DNA of 64,000 bases from Dipteris shenzhenensis (taxonomy: Eukaryota; Polypodiophyta; Polypodiopsida; Gleicheniales): assembly GCA_047967505.1 (NCBI GenBank), contig CM106539.1; one strand, given 5' to 3'. Numbering within the stretch: the first letter of the stretch is position 1; the number at the start of each line of letters is the position of its first letter. Under the pieces are notes generated by a model. That model did not search any database and was not told the origin of the DNA. It saw only the letters and a program-made list of their open reading frames with translations. The position numbers and the translations under genes were made by a program. Below, piece after piece: positions 37,555-49,535 of this stretch.

Positions 37555-38255
37555 TGTTACGAAAATTATATTTTTGGTATATCTTGCTTTGGATATTATT
37601 ATTTTAGTCAAGTGTGACTATGGCAAAGTACTCCATAGGAGCGCACTGGATGCGACGGGGGTCCTAGTGGATACTTTGTGTCGTTAGTTGGGGATGCTTG
37701 ACTAGCTTGTGTTTTGCCATGCTAGATGGTCGGTATTGTGGGTGACTCCATGTTAATATTGATGTTGCTAGTGTTATTAGTGTTGTGCTTGATTATTGTA
37801 CTTTGAGCATGGTTATGTTGGGATCGGTTGATTTAGTGATTCGTTCAATTGCTTGTTAATAACTAATGTAATTGGCGAACTCACAACAAGGATTGGAGTT
37901 AGTGCAAGGGTACCGATCGAGTTATCACACAGTGCATCTTTTATGGCCATGGGCCAATTTTGTATTTCTTTAATATTGTAAGTTTGAGCAATATATTTTG
38001 AAGAGGACATAATTCAATCTTGGGCCCAAAGAGGATATGTAAAGCAAATCCCTTATTTTGGAAGAGAGGGATAATTTTGGCTTCTTGTGCTTTTATGAAA
38101 TATCATAAATACTCTAGATGAGGAAGCGTGAGCCACTCATCTAGGGGGGGAGATTGTACCTAGTCTATTGTCACTTTCGTAGTGTGATTTGTGTTCTTCT
38201 TCTCCAATTGATTACGTGGTGAATTTTGTGTGGAAGAGTTGACTTTTTGGTTTCA
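37555..38255 (+). repeat. 3' LTR of nested chromovirus
   Basis: 701 bp, preceded by the purine tract CAAGAGGGA and followed by the target duplication AGTGG. Confidence 0.95.
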
Positions 38256-38428
38256 AGTGGCGAGGTTGATCTTGAGTCATTTGCAGCTCAAAATCCATAA
38301 AGCTTGTAACTGTACTCCCTCCATGGCTATGGCCGTTAAAGTAAATCAAGAAGCCTAATCACCTCTAATCACTCATTACCATTAATTCTGCGATTGTACT
38401 ATGCATTCTAGGGCTATGGCTGTTAACA

Positions 38429-40930
38429 TGCCCCCCTGGGGTAATCCGGGTGAAGTACCAATGGAACTTCAAAAAGTGGGTGGCATGAATGTCCTCGTAC
38501 GTGCGAATGTGATGGCCATTGAGATTTTGAACTCGAATGTAGAGGTGGAGGTCTTGGAACTGAGAGGGGCCGAGGTCGGGGTTGAAGAAAATCTGGTTGT
38601 TGAGATTATGGAGCTTGTCATCAATCGGTCGACTATGGGTGGGGAGATCACAGAGGAGTAATAGGATGAGACAGTTGAAGTGGACTGCTACAATGACTGT
38701 TGGATCGGGGACGATGGAGCCATAGGTGTCGTTGAAGGACTGAAGGTGGAAGCAAAATCCCTCCTGTGTCATTTCCTTCAAAAATTTGTACTTCAGGAAG
38801 TTGTACAAAATCTCTCCTGTGTCATTTCCTTTGAAAAATTGTACTTTAGCAAGTTGTAACAAGATATTGGGGTCCTTCTGTTGGAGCTCGCGAAACTGGG
38901 CCTAGGTCCAGCGGCATTCCATAGGCATGTACAGGGGATGGATCTGCTGGTTGATGTGGGCATTGTGATAATAGTGCCAAAATTGCTCCTTCAAAAAAGG
39001 AATGCGCCATCAAGGCTGGAGGTCAGCATTGGCGTCGGTGAGGGGGATTGGAGCATCGCGGAGAGATGGTAGCCATTGTGTGTGCACTTCGGATGGGCCT
39101 GTAGCCAGTCTTTGAAGGATTGGGTAATAAACTATGTTAGGGGGCGAACGTCCATGATTTCGTAGAGGTGGAGGCAAGAGCCTTCGAGCTGCTTCTTCCA
39201 ATAATGTAGTAGTGCACTGTCGGGTAGTTCTTGGAAGGACTACAGATCAGGTCTCCACGGAACATCTTCTGGTAGAGAGGAGGGGGGAGCTGGAGGAACA
39301 TCATCATCTTCCATAGGCATAGGGTCCTCTTCAGCAATCCTTGTGGGCGATGTGTCAATGGGCGTATGTACAAAATTTACCGACTTGAGGAGCATGTTGA
39401 GGGCTTCGTTTGAGAGGTTGATCGAGGCATTGGAGGAGATGGACTAGGAGGACCTGTGTTGTGCAAAGCTGGTGTTGGAGGTATTGGAGGAATACTTGGG
39501 GAGGTTTGTGCAAGGGAGTGGGAGTGGGGCGGGCTGGGTGGCTTGCTAGGGGGTTGGGCAGTATCAACAGGAGGCGGGTGTGGGATTTCAGTGGGCGGGG
39601 CGGTAGAGTTAAAAACTGCTATGGCTTCTTGCCCCTCCTCCTCGGTGACTTCTTTGGGATATGCTACATGAATTGTCTCAAAATTGCTTACTAAGCACTA
39701 AGCGCGAGTCCTAGAGAGCTTGTAGCACCCGGTAGTACATAATAATTATGCCGAGGGGATGGTAGCTGATAGAGCGTTATGCCACGAGATGCCCTTGCGT
39801 TTGGACCACGCAGGCCTACGGCCATAGGTCTACATCGAGTTGATATTAGCTTGGAGGCCTTTGGGAGTGCAGACCCAAGGGCTGAGATCATCGGGCTTGG
39901 CTAGTTGCATCACGTCATCATCCTGAGGATAATTAGTGGACTCAGTGATGACTGAGTAGGATGGGGTGGGCAGCAAGGGTTTGAAGGTCAAAGGGACAGA
40001 GAAGAGAGAGCCTTGTAGATTGAAGATCGAGAGAAAAGTATGACATGACGAGAATGGGGTGGTAATGGTCGGGATTATGACGGAGTATGGTTTGGAGGGC
40101 ATTAGGAGGAAGGGAAGTGGTGAGGTCGAGGTGGAAGATAAGGTTTTGTGCACGAAAGGCATCGAATTGCATCTGTAGGGTTTGGAGGATAGTGCGTGGG
40201 GCTAGAGTGTATGTTGCAAGTTGGGCTGATACCACCTGATACATCTGAAATTCATGTTGCTCACCGTCTTCCAGCTCAGATTCCTCTGGGTGGCCAGAGG
40301 TACATAGGCGCTCGTTGTCTTCCTGCATAGAAACAGTTAGTGCTCGTTCCTATGCCAAGAGATCTTGGAGGGTCTGAATTTGCCGGTCATATCCCTCCTG
40401 GATTATGGCTTGCTACACCTCGGCTTGCACCCTTTGTTTGTCTACGGTGAAAGGCAGGATTCTGCCTTGTCTACCTGGTCCATGAGGGTTTGGACCAAGG
40501 ATTCACTAACAACGAGCTTGTCTTTGAGCTTTGTAACAGAGAGCTCCAGCTCTTCGCCCTTGTTGCTATACTCTTCCGCTCAGTCGAGGGCAGTTTGCCC
40601 TGTAGCTTGGGCGGCAACCATCAATGTGTGGCTGTCACGTGCAGAGAGTTGTGCCTGGAGGAGAGTAGAGGAGAGTTGGGAGGCCTGTTCCTGCCATCTT
40701 TGTAGAATGGTGTGTGCCACCTGCGGGAGCATCGCATCGAATAGTTGCAGCTCCATCTGATTGGCATGGGAGAGCTGCTCGACTGACGTATTGTTGTATC
40801 GCTCATTGTTTGATTCTGGGGTGCACTGCAAAATTGAAGGGCTTCGGTGAGGCTTGCCCATGGGAACGAGAATGAGATAGTGATGAAGGAGGTGGTCTCC
40901 TGAGGGTGGATAGTAGATAGCTAAGGTGGA
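38429..40930 (-). other. Extra region between integrase and 3' LTR of outer gypsy element: decayed accessory ORF
   Basis: This 2.5-kb stretch follows the integrase end in the same strand and contains successive minus-strand frames. They start with MGKPHRSPS at 40861-40580, whose Gln/Leu-rich sequence looks helical or coiled. A frame at 40328-39942 follows, then a proline-rich stretch (39600-39355 region, many PP and SPP), then frames to 38365. Frames change often, so the original single ORF, if any, is broken. I recognise no domain. Some plant gypsy elements carry an additional ORF here (env-like or other). No signal peptide or membrane segment was seen to support an envelope. Confidence 0.45.
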
Positions 40931-41160
40931 GATTAGGGGTGCAGAGGGAGTGGCCTACGTATCTTGGGCTCCTAGGTGGAGGCCAATGTGGACACCATTT
41001 CTACTCCATCCAGGGTGGCTATTCAACGCGTCCCTTGCGAAGTGATCTCCACCACGTGGTAGGGACCCATGTCCCTATACTTGGGCTTATGTTTGGTGTT
41101 GTAGATGCTATAGAGGAGTGCGAGATTGCCTCCTAGAGGTCCTTGCTCTTGAGGTTGCGG

Positions 41161-42240
41161 TCAAACCATTTCTTGCACCGTGCCTTCTCCACTCGGATGG
41201 AGGTAGTAGGCTGCACACAATCTCGTCTCATCGAGCTTTTTGAGATCAATCAAGCACTCTGCCAAGGCATTCTTAGTGAGTCTCTCCTTGACTGTAATGT
41301 AGAGGCTAGGTACTAGTACATACTCCATTGGCATAACTGCCTCCACCCCAAAGGCTAGGCTGAAGGGGGTATAGTTCGTGGTCACTTTATAAGATGTTCG
41401 ATAGGCCCACAAGGCTATGACGAACTTGTGCTCCTAGTCTGTATTGCAGTATGTTTTGTTCGAGCTCTCAGCCAAGCGATTTGCCCTAGGATAATATGGC
41501 ATTGATTTTCTATGTATAATCATGAATTTGCTAGTCAGGATTGCTATAGTTTCATTAAGAAATTGAGTTCCTTGGTCACTGACTAGTTCTAATGGACACC
41601 CAAACCATGCAATGACTTGCTCATATAAGAACTTAGTGATGGATCTCGCATCATCATTCCATGTGGCTCTCCCTTCCCCCCATTTGGTGAAATAAACTGT
41701 GGGCAAGATCTTGTATCTGGCCCATGTTCCTTTAGCTGTTGGGCTTATCGATCCAATAAAATCTATGCCCCATTTCTCAAAGGGTTGATCAGTATCAATA
41801 TTCCCTTTAGGGGTATCATGTCCGCTTTATGTGGGATTTGCACACAACGGCAAGGGTCACACCGCTTGACAAATTCAGTTGCATCTTCAAAGAGAGTCGG
41901 CTACCAAAGGCTAGCCTGTAGCACCTTATGTGCCATAACGTCAGCGGCAAAATGACTGCTTGCTATCTCGAAGTGGGCTTCTTCAAGCACATCAATGTAT
42001 TTGTGCTCGCACACACATTTGTGCATGATGCCATCATTGCCCATGTGGTATAGTTGGCCTGCAATTAACTGATATGGCATTGCGTCCTTGATGAGTTTGT
42101 GGGCTCTATCTTTCTTGAGGACTTTGTCTAAAGGCAACCTGTTGGCCAGGTAGTGGCCAATTTTGGCAGCCCATTCAGGAATTATGTCTATGAGGAATAG
42201 GGGAGTATCAAGAAGATCATCTTCGACTCCCATCAGAGCT
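41161..42240 (-). pseudogene. Outer gypsy integrase, fragmented
   Basis: The frame at 42233-41901 carries the zinc-binding region around GQLYHMGNDGIMHKCV and a second half near HFEIASSHFA. The frame at 41706-41434 carries the catalytic core with ELVSDQGTQFLN (second Asp) and YYPRANRLAESSNK (Glu region; Q of the usual GQAE is altered). The frame at 41412-41161 ends the core with WAYRTSYKVTTNYTPFSLAFG. The C-terminal module continues to about 40930 with KPKYRDMGPYHV. Confidence 0.9.
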
Positions 42241-43640
42241 TATCCATTTGGGATCCTCGAGAGGTGGTCGGCTAGGACATGGGTCTTTCCTTTATGCATA
42301 TTCAAACCCTAAGAGGATTAGCGTCCACCTGGTGATGCATCCCGTCATGCAAGACTTGTTGACCAAATACAGTAGTGCTTGATGGTCCACAAAAAAGATG
42401 AATTTGTTGGCTAACAAGTAATGCCTAAACTTTTTGACTGCATAGACCATGGCTAGGCCCTCTCTCTCTCTCTGTTGTCATGTAATTGACCTCGAAATCG
42501 TTTAATTTTTTGCTAGCAAAGTACACATGGTAGCCCAGGTTATACTCCCCTTGTTGGGCTAACACACACCCGATAGCAAAATTGGAGGCATCTATGTGAC
42601 CATGGAATATTAGATTCTAGTTCGGGGATCATAATACCGGTGCTGTAGCTAGAGCTAGCTTGAGGGTTTTGAAGGATTTTTGACATTCCTCGATCCACTC
42701 AAAGACATCTAAGAGCTTGTATAGTTGGGCTATGTCTACGTAGAATAGAATGAACCTTCGATAATAACCCGTGTAGTTGGTAAACAGTTGCATGCCCTTG
42801 GCATTTGTGGGGGGTGGTCTCTAGAATGAGCTTGATCTTGTTGTAGTCTATGGAGATACCATTTTTGGACACTACGTGACCTAGAACCATGCCATGTGTG
42901 TCCCAAAATTGGCACTTGAGGGGATTCAGGAATATATGGTATAACTTGCACCTTTCCACGACCAGTTTCAACTATCTCAGGTGATCATCCCATGTCGAGC
43001 TCACACATATGTCATCCAATAAGACTTCCATGAAGTCTCTTAGGTACTCATTGAAGATGGTGATCATCAACCGTTGGAACGTGACAGGCCCATTGGTAAG
43101 CCCAAATGGCTACATACACACTCCACTCGGTTGCGAAGGCCGTTTTGTGTTGATCGTATAGAGCGATGGACACCTAATTGTATCCAGAGAATCCATCCAG
43201 AAAGCTATATGCTTCCTTTCTGGCTACCCTTTCTAGAACATGCTCCATGAATGGCAAGGGGTAGTAGTCATGCCTCATGGTGGCATTGACTTTTTTCAGA
43301 TCCATGCATACTCTAATCTTTCCATTCTTCTTTAGGACTATCACGATGGGTGACACCCAGTCGGTATGCTCGATCTCATAGATGAATCTTGTGTCTATGA
43401 GTTTTTGGATCTCCTCTCTCACTATGAGCACATATTTGGGATTCATGGGGTAGGGATGGGGTGACACACTAGCCTAGCATCGTTAAGCATGGGTATCATG
43501 TGATGCACGACTTTAGCGGTGGGCACACCCTTCATATCTGTGTATTTCTAGGGCATGCAGTCCTTGTACTCTTGAAGGAGGGCTATTAAAGCATTCTCCT
43601 CATTTTGGGAGAGATCGTCTGCGACGATAAATACTGGTTG
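42241..43640 (-). pseudogene. Outer gypsy reverse transcriptase and RNase H, fragmented
   Basis: The pre-RT segment VFIVADDLSQNEENALIALL lies at about 43640-43570, next to the LTR. RT continues with the frame at 43467-43174, containing VSPIVIVLKKNGKIRVCMDL and YSFLDGFSGYN. The frame at 42971-42699 contains NPLKCQFWDTHGMVLGHVVS. RNase H remnants end with HVLADHLSRIPNG near 42240-42270. Stops and frameshifts are frequent. Confidence 0.9.
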
Positions 43641-43650
43641 GGGGTCCTTG

Positions 43651-44447
43651 TGAGAGCAATGTAAAGCACGAGTCATTCGCATGTGTCACTCAAGCAGCTC
43701 CCGGATTGTTGCAATATGTTTCCACAAGAGAAAGGGGGAAGGGGGGAGAAGGGAGAGAATAGAGAGAAGGGGAGAAGAGAGGTGAGAAGGGAGGTAGAAG
43801 GAGGGATTGAAGGGGGATGGAGTAGAAAACACAAAGGCACTTCAAGGGAAACAAGAGAACACCCAACAACACTCTTGAAAGAGAAGAGGGAGCTTGTATT
43901 CCAAACTCGTGCATACAACAATGAAGACCAAAGTCAACCATTTGGCCTTTTATACAAGTCACCTTTTGAAGGGAGGGCCAACCCTTTTCCTTTTTGCACA
44001 CTCTCTCTCTTTACATTTGCAAGGCTCTTGGGCCCATAGGGTGCCAAGGCATCTTCTCTATCCTTTCCTTCTCTCTTTCTATTGCAGGTCTTGTTGTTAC
44101 GCTTCTCCGCATGTCAAAAATAGCACTTGTGTTAACCATATAATAGTGCTTGGGACAATCTTGGCATTAGGAGGTGCTCCTGCCCGGGTCCTAAATAGTG
44201 CTCATGTTAACCTCGCCCATCTGAGTCCTAAGCCATTTGAGGCTCAAAACTCGGATGTGAGTCTCAAAACCTGGAGTGGTGAGATCGATGTTGAGCCATT
44301 TGTGGCTCAAAACCCATAAAGCCTGTAACTGTACTCCCTCCATGGCTACGGCCATTAAAGTAAATCATGAAGCCTAATTACCTCTAACCAATCATACCAT
44401 GCATTCTACGACTGTACTGTGCATTCTAGGGCTGTGGGCTGTTAACA
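43651..44447 (-). repeat. Right LTR of the outer gypsy element
   Basis: 797 bp. On the plus strand it starts TGAGAGCAATG and ends CTGTTAACA, matching the left copy but with an additional roughly 380 bp that includes a GA-rich tract (43721-43800). Confidence 0.85.
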
Positions 44448-44760
44448 GGATTTAACAACAAATCTTGTCAGTGTGAGCTGCAATCTAGAGAGTCCCATGT
44501 CTATTGCAACACTTTCTTGTTCTCAAAGAAATACATGTTCAATTGAAAGAGTTGTTGTAAAGATGACTATAGTACTGTGCATTCTGGGGCTGTGGGCATT
44601 CTACGACTATACTGTGCATTCTGGGGCTGTGGGCTGTTAACAGGATTTAACAACAAATCTTGTCAGTATGAGTTGCAATCTAGAGAGTCCCATGTCTATT
44701 GCAACACTTTCTTGTTCTCAAAGAAATACATCTTTAATTGAAAGAGTTGTTGTAAAGATT
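44400..44760. repeat. Tandem duplication of about 194 bp at an LTR end
   Basis: The segment from 'gtgcattctagggctgtggg' through 'ggatttaacaacaaatcttg' to 'gttgttgtaaagat' is present twice, with copies of the internal word at 44448 and 44642. Confidence 0.85.
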
Positions 44761-44769
44761 ATTTGAGGT

Positions 44770-45850
44770 TGGGTCATTCATGAGTAGTTTGGTATGATGG
44801 AATACTTCAAGAAGGAAAAGTTTGAGAACTCTATTCTTAGTTTTGATTGTAAGAACTTTATAGCTTGGTAGCTCTCCATGCAATTATACCTCATGCAAAA
44901 AGTGCTATGGAGCATTATTGAAGGGACTGAGAAAAAGCCGACAGACAACAAACTTGAGAAAGTGACATTGTGGAAGCAATGCAAGGATAAGGCAATAGGA
45001 ATTTTGCGTAACTGGGTTTGTACTATTTTCATCATTTAGATGTGACCAAAAGCGTTGTAGACAATTGGTCTATTGTGGATGCACTCTTTGGAACCAAGAT
45101 GAAACACTCCAAGTCATTTTTGAAGCATGAGCTTTAGTTTCCAAATGGGAGAAATAGAGAGCTTGGGGACATGCCTAAATTTTTTGCAATCTCTAATGAA
45201 TTAGTTCAATGCTTTAGGGTTAAAAGTGGACGAAGACATAGTTCTTTCGGCTATTGCTTCAAAGTATCCAGAGTTGGTTCAGATCCTCTAGGTCAGCTCC
45301 AATGATTTAGAATTTATTGATTTAATAGCACTCTAGAAGATGGCTGAATTCAAGCATAGGCATGGGCGAGCTTACTTATGCAATTGATAGAAAGGACAAG
45401 AACGGTTATGGCAGGAAGTATAGCAACAAGGGTAAAGAAGTATTGAGATGTGCCTATTACAAGCCTACTTAAGCACTTGATAGAATAGATAAGAAGGGTT
45501 TTGGCAAGGAGGCTAGTAACAAGGGTAAAGAAGTATTGAGGTGTACTTATTGTGGCAAGGAGGGTCATGATGACAGGTATTGCTAGAAGAAAGACAAGTG
45601 GGCATCCTAGGTGCATCCAATTGCATTACTTTTGTCTATCATACCTGGTTGGGTGAAAACATGATTTCCTACTGTGCCATGTCCTGTGTGGGTGACACCC
45701 ATTTTTTCTTGGTTATGCAATGTGTTTGTGTAACATTGATCTTTTTCTAGTTGTCCCTAGGCTCTACTCTATGATAGTTTATCTACAATAGTATTTTATC
45801 TTTGTGAAAGATTTCTTCTTCATCTCCCCTATTTTTGATCAAGAGGGGGA
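44770..45850 (+). mobile_element. Ty1/copia gag-only element, internal region
   Basis: Plus-strand frames, interrupted by stops, resemble copia gag. They include a helical region around FLKHEL and, near 45540-45590, the zinc knuckle CTYCGKEGHDDRYC (CX2CX4HX4C). A second, broken knuckle copy lies about 90 bp upstream within a tandem duplication of 'aacaagggtaaagaagtatt'. Only about 250 bp of non-coding sequence separates the knuckle from the purine tract AAGAGGGGGAT at 45840-45850, so protease, integrase and RT are absent. This fits a non-autonomous gag-only copia derivative. Confidence 0.7.
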
Positions 45851-46400
45851 TTGTTGGTAGTGTGGACTCTATAGGTGAGTATGCATGGTATCTTGGCTGT
45901 GAAGACTTTAAAATCCTTGTACCCTGATTGGCTCATGCAATTTGGTGGTCTATTGGTCACTTGACATGGTGATGGTCTCGTGGAAGTGTGAGTAGTTGTA
46001 TGGATTCCATGTGGCAAAATAGCTCCCACCAGCATGGCGATGATGTGGCTTCTACATAGCTCTGGGCAACAACTCCATGTTTGCTCTGATGAGAGTCATA
46101 TACAATCTATCCTGCTCATAGTAGCACAATGTTAAGAAGTTGTTCTTGCGTCTTGTTTGTAGGTGTCCATAGTTTAGAGCAAGGTCTTGTAGCATCATGA
46201 TAGGAGTCGTATACAATCTGTCCTACTCATGGTAGCACAACGCTAAGAAGTTGTTCTTGCGTCTTGTTTATAGGTGTCCATAGTTTAGAACAAGGTCTTG
46301 TAGTCGAGCAACAAAGCTTGTCAGCATGAGCTGTAGTCCATAGAGTCCCATGTCTATCACAATATTTCCTTTATGTGAAGATGATTATAGTAGAATTTTC
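45851..46400 (+). repeat. 3' LTR of the gag-only copia element
   Basis: It starts TGTTGGTAGTGTGG right after the purine tract. It contains a tandem pair of about 108 bp (46091-46305, sharing 'gttgttcttgcgtcttgttt'). The segment near 46310-46360 resembles sequence at 44460-44510, as expected if the 5' LTR end lay there. The exact 3' end is not fixed. Confidence 0.6.
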
Positions 46401-46499
46401 ATGATGATTTATGTAAGATTGCAATTCGGAATGAGATTGGGGTTATTCCAGAGGAACTCATCTTCTTCTTCATCATCCAACCCATCGATCATGTTGATG

Positions 46500-47520
46500 C
46501 CTTCAGCAAGGCATTTAGCCTAAACTGACATCTTCACCTTTCTTTTGTCTTTAAGGATAGTGATCTGATCATGGTGCCAATCTTGTATGATATGGGCTAG
46601 CTGCATAGCCATGGCTTGCCCCAACAACATGGGGTAGGCACCACTAGTACCTTCCCTTTGCAACACTACAATGAAATTACGAATTGGAGGTTGACAATTT
46701 TTATAGTAATCCCATAGATAAGGGCCATCGGTTGTACATGCCATCGATATCCTATTCTAACCACAAATGGGGGTCGCTCCCATCTAGAGAATCCATTGAA
46801 TCTCACTTGATAATCTCAGTCAACCATTTGGCCAATTGATGTAAGATTATTAGTAATATTGGGAACATATCACACATCAGAATTGCTATAATAACTGCGA
46901 TATTTTTATCATACACCGTTCTTTCAGTGTGTGCCTGTGGCTATAGTTTGGGCTGGATGGCACACACAAGCCGGACTTGATCCAGTTAGTCCTACATTGC
47001 GCATTGTGCAGATTGCATCCAGTAGAGTGACCTCCTTTAGAATTAGTGTAGTCAGCTCTGTTAAACCCATGAGCTGTTGGCAAAAGGTTGGCACAAGATT
47101 CAATAGTTGGACTGACATGTTGGTCTTTGCATCATTCAACACTTCCTGTAGTTCAAGTCTTGCATCCAAGGTCAAAATCACCACCTATATCAAGGTTTAC
47201 CGCCATGTCATTGGGCACACTCAATCCACCTTGGGGGAGTACCTTCGTCTCTTTGAGTAAGGACCTTTTTATATCTTGTGTATGTTGATATTTCATAAGT
47301 GTGGAACCGAAGGTTATATATCTTTGACCCACTTCGATAATGTGCTGTGAACTTCTACTTGTGCCTACCACTCCATTGGCTCTTTGTATTTCTTGATGGA
47401 ACACCCTTTTGATAATGCAAGATCTGACGGGATCTTCATCACCCTTGTCACAACGTTGACCATTATCGGTAGACCTTTCATCTAGCTCATCTGGAGCACA
47501 ATATGGTACCATATTCATTG
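46500..47520 (-). mobile_element. Ty3/gypsy protease-region fragment
   Basis: The minus-strand frame at 46744-46520 contains AYPMLLGQAMAMQLAH followed by DQITI. This resembles the stretch after the aspartic protease of gypsy polyproteins (usually YxMLLGRPWL, then an I/V-D-W and ITI motif). The catalytic D-S/T-G itself was not found. Frames from 47518 to 46886 may be further polyprotein. It could be the missing upstream part of the outer gypsy element, separated by the copia element and an LTR. Confidence 0.5.
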
Positions 47521-49030
47521 GAGGAGAGGAAAGAGGACTTGCGACTATCTAGGCATTAAACTAATCCATCTTTGCTTGATGATATTTGAATAATTTGCAT
47601 TTGGTCTTGTGGCTACTGACAGCATTACAATAAAAACAAATAACCTACCTAGGGGAGACATTGTTGGATGCTCACTGTCAAGGGTGATAGGGTTGACTAG
47701 TGGTAATGAAAGCTGTGGCTAGGCACCGGGGAAACGGAAAGAGTTTGATATGTGACTACTATAGGCTGAGCGACTCAACAAGCATCGTAGCAGCATGCAT
47801 CATTAGTGTGCATCGCTGTCTAATAGATAGCACATCAAAGTTGGTTGAGGCCACAAACTTTAGTTCTATGTCTGTTGTTGCAGCATTACTACACCAACCA
47901 CCAGATTGAAGACTTGTATAGCCATTGTGCCTCCTCATCATGAAGGTGATCCTTGGTCACAAAGTCTATTAACAAAGTAGCATCGGCCTTTTTACTCGAA
48001 CATTTGGATCCGAATGGGCAAGGTTGTCTTGGTTTATGCCTCTTCGCATTTTTGCTTCTTGTTTTTTGAATATATGTATGCATAGAACAAAACTATGTGG
48101 TCCTGCAAGCGTGTATATAAAAATGTTCTTGAAGATTTACTTGGGACAAATTGGGGAACTAGGTCAATTGAACAAAAGGGTGATGTGCTTCAATGTCACA
48201 CATGTAACGATCATGTGGTAATTAGATAGCATATATCATGCCAAATGTTGTATTTAGCTGTTCGATATAGGTGCTAGAAGAAAACAAATGGCCAGTGGCT
48301 TCCCCTTGACTCTAATGATGAAGACAATACAGGGGTAAGTTTTTCTATTGATGTTGATTGAGGAGATGTAAAAAATGTGATTGTCACATCGTAATGGACT
48401 TTAAGAGATGTGCAAGAACACCTACTGATCCTGGAGTATGGCATGTCATATTCCTTCAACTTTACCTCAAATAATGAAAAGATTAGTCGATGTGTAGAGA
48501 AGTGCATGCATAGTGCCAATTTCATTCCTCCTTCTCTCCTCCTTCAACTTTGAAGATAGTCAACAATGTGTTTGACTACCGTAGCATCAAAATTTTGCCA
48601 AAAGTGACACTAGGTCCTACCACAACAGTGGTGTTGACAAGTGCTAAAAGGGTTTAAAGAAGTGTCACAAAGACAAGGTGCTAGCATCTTTGGATGTAAT
48701 CTATTTTGTTGAATGTTTGCTTTGGATGTAATTTATTTTGTTTCAATTTCGATGTAATACTATTATCGCAAAAATTATCAGATGTAATTTCTTTTGTTTC
48801 AATTTCAATGTGATGTCATTATCGCCAAAACTATTGTTGTTGTTACTTCGGTAGTGAAAGTGGCTCTAAAAAAGCACAAATGGCATATTTCTGCCCTCAT
48901 TTGCATTTTACTGCAACCATAGGGATCATTGCACAATAAACTATTGAAAAACCTATTGTTACTGTAGTGAAAATGGTTCACAAATGCCCTCATTTAGGAT
49001 TTACTACAACCAGTGCAACCGGTGCGATTG
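47521..49030. other. No gene recognised
   Basis: Short frames only. A duplicated 'tgtaattt(a/c)ttttgtttcaattt(c)' pair lies at about 48727-48810. Confidence 0.4.
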
Positions 49031-49039
49031 TTGCACAAG

Positions 49040-49430
49040 CAATTGTTGCAAAAGGACTAAAATAGGACTACATTTTCCTTAGCTTGGAACTAAAATAGCT
49101 CCAAGAACTAGCAAAAATTGTCACACAAGGACTAGTAAGACTAAAATAGCTTCAAAATAGGAGTATATTTTCCGTGGTTTAGAACTATAATAACTCCAAT
49201 AATTAGCATGGTGGTTTAGAACTAAAATAACTCCAATAACCAATGCGGTGGTTGCAAGAAGGAAACTATCATAAATTGCAAATGTCTACATTTTCATTAG
49301 CTTGGAAGTATAATAGCTCCAAGAACAAGTGCGGTGGTTGAGAAATTGTTGCACAAGGAGTAATACGACTAAAATATCTCCAAAATAAGACTATATTTTC
49401 CTTAGTTTAGAACTAAAATAGCTCCAACAT
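49040..49430. repeat. Degenerate tandem repeats containing 'aactaaaatagctcc'
   Basis: At least six loose copies of a unit built around 'aactaaaatagctccaa' occur with irregular spacing. No coding signal is seen. Confidence 0.6.
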
Positions 49431-49535
49431 CCAGACGATGGTTGCAGATATGGACTTTGAGGAATCCCCTTTAGAGATTGACATGCCATGGTGGTCTTCA
49501 TGCCAACGTGCTGGTCTCTCCATGCAAACATCATT

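Larger units (their letters stand above)
33369..38255 (+). mobile_element. Nested Ty3/gypsy chromovirus, complete outline, coding decayed
   Basis: LTRs at 33369-34090 and 37555-38255 begin TGTTACG and end GGTTTCA. A 5-bp target duplication AGTGG flanks the element (33364-33368 and 38256-38260). The primer site TGGTATTAGAGC (one change from the usual Met site) follows the 5' LTR, and a purine tract GCAAGAGGGA precedes the 3' LTR. The internal order is a decayed leader/gag region without recognisable motif (34.1-34.9 kb), RT, RNase H, integrase and chromodomain. The LTRs agree well by eye, with many transition differences and a 20-bp gap near 33.69 kb. The element sits inside the 3' LTR of the outer gypsy element, so it is younger. 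Confidence 0.95.
33123..44447 (-). mobile_element. Outer Ty3/gypsy element, minus strand, interrupted by a nested chromovirus
   Basis: LTR sequence in the same orientation lies at the left (33123-33368 continuing at 38261-38428) and right (43651-44447). The minus-strand LTR runs from TGTTAACAG to GCTCTCA, with TG/CA ends. The polypurine-like CCAGGGGGGCA directly precedes the left LTR, marking it as the 3' LTR. RT, RNase H and integrase lie between 43640 and 41161. Between integrase and 3' LTR are about 2.5 kb of extra sequence. Gag and protease are absent next to the right LTR, which abuts the start of the RT region. The target-site flanks do not match. A protease-like fragment of suitable orientation lies further right (46.5 kb), so the right LTR could instead be a later insertion. 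Confidence 0.75.

Noticed and set aside
39355-39600. Envelope gene in the outer gypsy element
   Set aside because: The extra region has no visible signal peptide, cleavage site or transmembrane segment, so only an unknown accessory ORF is claimed.
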